A stretch of 17,703 nucleotides of DNA from Candidatus Bathycorpusculum sp. (GTDB lineage Archaea; Thermoproteota; Bathyarchaeia; Bathyarchaeales; Bathycorpusculaceae): positions 1-17,703 of the forward strand of contig WREZ01000002.1 of assembly GCA_009779045.1 (NCBI GenBank). Direction: 5' to 3'. The translations under genes and the position numbers were made by a program. The notes below the pieces were generated by a model. That model ran no database searches. It worked only from the letters and a program-made list of their open reading frames with translations, and was not told where the DNA came from. Positions 15,389-17,703 of the stretch are shown in pieces. Positions within the stretch are counted from its first letter, which is position 1. Every line of letters begins with the position of its first letter.

Positions 15389-16480
15389 TTAACATACGCC
15401 CCTTCGTCTATGCGCATAACCCTCTATACTAAAACCCCTTATTTTTAACCACTCCGCAGACTCCCCACAAATAACCATGGGCACTTCCACTAAACCTGAC
15501 ACATTTTCAACACCCACAAGAAACAACACATTTTTCAACTCATTAAGGATACCTGCCAAAAACTGTTCAGTCTCTTTACTACTCCTAACAGCTGTTTCTA
15601 ATACCGGCTGAATAATACCTGCCAAACTAGCACCCAAAGCTAACGATTTAGCCACATCCAATCCACTACGAACACCACCCGACGATATAACAGGTAACTT
15701 TGCAGACTCTACAGACTCTACAACACTTACAACAGTTGGAATACCCCAATCCCAAAACGCCGCACCTAACTGCTGCTCCCCACGAAAATACTCCACCGCC
15801 GCAAAACTAGTCCCACCCACACCACCAACATCAATAGCACTTACACCTGCATCCTTTAACACCTTAGCATCTTCAGCACAAATACCCGCACCCGTCTCCT
15901 TAACAATAACAGGCTTATCTAACTCACCTGCAATCTCAGCAATCTTTGCCAAAACACCCTTAAACACCGTCTGCCCCTCCGGCTGAACAGCCTCCTGTAA
16001 CGCATTAAGATGAAACGCAACCGCATCAGCATCTATCATCTCAACAACTTTACGAACCTCTTTTAAACCATAACCATGAACAAGCTGAACACCACCAAGA
16101 TTAGCAATCAAAAAAGCATTTGGCGCATATTTACGCGCAACCGCAAAAGTCCGCTCAAGAGCAAAATTCTCAACAGCCGCCCTCTGACTACCAACACCCA
16201 TACCCAAACCCAACTTTTCAACAGCTATAGCAATGTTCTGATTAATTTTAACAGCCTCTTCTGTGCCCCCAGTCATAGCACCAACAATTAATGGTGCTAA
16301 AAAAGTTTTATTCAAAAAAGAAGTTGAAAGGTTAATATCTTCACGATTAACCTCTGGCAGAGCCCGATGAACAAATGTTACATTCTCAAACCCTGCAGTT
16401 ACTTTCCTTGCTTGCGCTTTCTTTTCAAGACAAATTTGAATATGTTCTGCTTTCCTTTGTTCAGTTTTATGGGCAGCCAT
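15389..16480 (-). CDS. fni: Isopentenyl-diphosphate delta-isomerase, type 2 (FMN-dependent)
   Basis: Interconverts IPP and DMAPP using reduced FMN, Mg2+ and NAD(P)H; cytosolic. 363 residues, normal length. The N-terminus has the type 2 signature EQRKAEHIQICLE. VGAMTGGTEEAVKINQ (about 65-80) and GLGMGVGSQRAA form the FMN site. HLNALQEAVQPEGQ is the substrate-binding segment. VIVKETGAGIC, DVGGVGGTSFAAVE and SGGVRSGLDVAKSLALGA (about 195-280) complete the TIM barrel phosphate sites. The ATG at 16480 is one base after the ipk stop (1-nt gap), and its own stop abuts the TTG of ggps, so the three genes are one translational block. Adjacent ipk confirms the pathway. Confidence 0.96.
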   Translation of the reverse strand: MAAHKTEQRKAEHIQICLEKKAQARKVTAGFENVTFVHRALPEVNREDINLSTSFLNKTFLAPLIVGAMTGGTEEAVKINQNIAIAVEKLGLGMGVGSQRAAVENFALERTFAVARKYAPNAFLIANLGGVQLVHGYGLKEVRKVVEMIDADAVAFHLNALQEAVQPEGQTVFKGVLAKIAEIAGELDKPVIVKETGAGICAEDAKVLKDAGVSAIDVGGVGGTSFAAVEYFRGEQQLGAAFWDWGIPTVVSVVESVESAKLPVISSGGVRSGLDVAKSLALGASLAGIIQPVLETAVRSSKETEQFLAGILNELKNVLFLVGVENVSGLVEVPMVICGESAEWLKIRGFSIEGYAHRRRGVC

Positions 16481-16481
16481 T

Positions 16482-17303
16482 TTACGTCTTCTCTATTACA
16501 GTACCTAACACACTTTGGTCTGTTAAGGCTCTGTAAATAGATAAGCTTTTTGTGGCTCCAGTCACCGTGACAGGTATACCCGCTTCAACAGCTGGGATAA
16601 GCTCAGCAATTTTACCTGCCATACCACCGGTAACATCTACCCCTTCAGCTTTTCCAAGCTTAGGTTGCAACGCCTTAAGCTCTGCAAGATTCAAATGCTT
16701 TATAGGTTTAGCATCCGGATTAACTTTCGGATCCGACTCAAAAATACCATCCGTATCAACACCTACTACAATCTTTTGAGCATTATACTTTAATGCCAGA
16801 TAAGAAACCAGTTGATCACCACTAAGAATGGTAAAACCAAGTTTTTCATCCATAACCGCATCACCATACAACACCGGAGTAAAACTTAGTTTACTCATAG
16901 CCATAAGAGCGGACTCATCAAACACTTTAATTTTCCCGCCATCTGTAACCACACAATTTACTGGTGCAACACTAACAGCTGGAATCTCATGTAAAATAAG
17001 CGCATCCATAACAAGCCCATTAAGCACCGTCATCATATGATGTGTCTCAGCGCAACCAAACTTTTGCGCTAAATCATTTTCCCTATAACCATCCTTAATA
17101 CCATACTTTGCAGCGGATGGATGGCCAAAACTACCCCCGCCATGAACTATAATTAAATTATCCAAATCAGCGCGTTTAATCTCTTCACCCATACGATTAA
17201 TTAATTCACTTCTAGGACTTGCCTCCTCAGCCTTATTAGTAATAGCTGAGCCACCAAGTTTCAATATGATAGGACGTGCATCATTCATTGCAATCATTAC
17301 CAC
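16482..17303 (-). CDS. Isopentenyl phosphate kinase (IPK)
   Basis: Phosphorylates isopentenyl phosphate to IPP in the archaeal alternative mevalonate pathways, using ATP. An amino-acid-kinase fold of 273 residues. IILKLGGSAITNK (about 12-24) binds phosphates, and IVHGGGSFGHPSAAKYG (about 53-69) includes the His after GSFG that is the IPK hallmark distinguishing it from glutamate and fosfomycin kinases. VGVDTDGIFESDPK and DVTGGMAGKI are the nucleotide-side motifs. The longest frame starts at GTG 17303; ATG 17297 and ATG 17288 are alternatives that keep the core intact, and family N-termini usually begin just before ILKLGG, which favours 17288. It heads the ipk-fni-ggps-gltX-srp19 run. A minus-strand TATA-like element (TTTTATAG, about 17363-17371) suggests a leader of about 40 nt. 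No mevalonate kinase gene adjoins within the window. Confidence 0.95.
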   Translation of the reverse strand: MVMIAMNDARPIILKLGGSAITNKAEEASPRSELINRMGEEIKRADLDNLIIVHGGGSFGHPSAAKYGIKDGYRENDLAQKFGCAETHHMMTVLNGLVMDALILHEIPAVSVAPVNCVVTDGGKIKVFDESALMAMSKLSFTPVLYGDAVMDEKLGFTILSGDQLVSYLALKYNAQKIVVGVDTDGIFESDPKVNPDAKPIKHLNLAELKALQPKLGKAEGVDVTGGMAGKIAELIPAVEAGIPVTVTGATKSLSIYRALTDQSVLGTVIEKT

Positions 17304-17703
17304 ACAATCTAAATCGAGACACTTAATTAATTTTACACTACTTAAAGCTTTAAACTAACCTGCACTATAAAACCAATACAACATATCAAAATAACGTGAA
17401 AATGTCTGTACAACACTGAACAACTACCAAAAAAAAGAAAAACATAAAATACGAACGAATAATCTACATACGTATTATTCCCATACGTCTACAAATAAGT
17501 CTCCAAGTCTTAATGTTGTAGTAATAAAATCTGTTTGTAACCTGAATTTCCGTAAGAATTAGCGTAGACACCAAAATATCCTTAGTGATTCTAAAGTTTT
17601 ATTGAATTAAATATTTGTGTCCTAATATTTTTATGATTTTGGTTTTTTATCGACTTAATTTTCTGTCTACGCTAATTTTAGCGTAGACGTAAGACGAGTT
17701 AAA
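17304..17703. other. Right-end intergenic region with inverted-repeat cluster
   Basis: No credible gene is seen on either strand. The left part holds the ipk promoter. GAATAAT (17457-17463) and ATTATTC (17474-17480) form a hairpin that overlaps a second dyad ACGTAT/ATACGT (17470-17475, 17483-17488). The right part (17484-17691) carries several copies of a TACGTCTACGCTAATT-like word, listed separately. No tRNA T-loop and no regular CRISPR spacing are seen. Confidence 0.6.
17557..17691. repeat. Nested inverted-repeat element, core GTCTACGCTAA
   Basis: AATTAGCGTAGACA (17557-17570) is repeated exactly in inverted orientation as TGTCTACGCTAATT (17664-17677). Immediately after, TTAGCGTAGAC (17678-17688) forms with it a palindrome of 11-bp arms (17665-17675 and 17678-17688) around TT. 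Inside the long repeat, CCAAAAT (17571-17577) and ATTTTGG (17636-17642) form a second nested pair. CGTAAGA occurs at 17551-17557 and again at 17688-17694, and TACGTCTAC at 17484-17492 matches the complement of 17683-17691. It could be a miniature inverted-repeat element, a regulator or replication-initiator binding array, or a hairpin RNA. It is close to the window edge and may continue. Confidence 0.65.

Noticed and set aside
17484..17703. CRISPR array
   Set aside because: The repeated words are short, occur in both orientations and at irregular spacing, and no cas gene is present.
17304..17703. Insertion sequence
   Set aside because: Inverted repeats are present but there is no transposase frame, so only a non-autonomous element could be considered, and the right edge is cut.

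Overview
The window is chromosomal DNA from an archaeon. The evidence is an archaeal-type PEP carboxylase, ribosomal protein S8e, SRP19, an archaeal/eukaryotic-type GluRS, isopentenyl phosphate kinase with type 2 IPP isomerase and a prenyl synthase, plus TATA-like promoters and Shine-Dalgarno (SD) sites matching an archaeal 16S tail. The DNA is AT-rich and start codons are often TTG or GTG. The archaeal SMC-ScpA-ScpB set, the alternative mevalonate genes and a eukaryote-like prenyl synthase motif fit a TACK-type lineage, perhaps Bathyarchaeia. That placement is inference, because no marker tree could be made here.

Layout. 1-274 is a leader region that holds a 17-codon reading frame with a strong SD. 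287-1867 (+) is PEP carboxylase. 1868-2324 is a long non-coding stretch with a 9-bp hairpin and a 10-nt direct repeat spaced by 130 nt. 2325-5426 (+) is an MgtA-type magnesium P-type ATPase with an extra C-terminal domain of about 150 residues. 5427-5581 holds stacked inverted repeats. 5582-5947 (-) is a PadR regulator, and 6154-6381 (-) is a two-helix membrane protein. 6609-11678 (+) is the smc-scpA-scpB condensin operon. 11742-12137 (+) is rps8e, converging on the minus-strand block ipk-fni-ggps-gltX-srp19 (17303 down to 12158). 17304-17703 has no gene but carries a cluster of inverted repeats.

How the genes work together. The minus-strand operon covers the last steps of archaeal lipid precursor synthesis: isopentenyl phosphate to IPP (IPK), IPP to DMAPP (Fni), then condensation to a C20-type prenyl diphosphate. 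The genes are packed with gaps of 0-6 nt, followed by gltX and srp19. SMC, ScpA and ScpB form one chromosome-organising complex and are translationally coupled by 1-nt and 29-nt overlaps. PEP carboxylase is anaplerotic and the MgtA-like pump imports Mg2+.

Most genes are ordinary archaeal core genes. The items most worth a second look are the winged-helix-like tail on the magnesium pump with its unusually long upstream region, the repeat cluster at the right end with a partial copy at the rps8e promoter, the short frame before ppc, the possible PadR operators, and a strand-composition wave that changes synonymous codon use within single genes.
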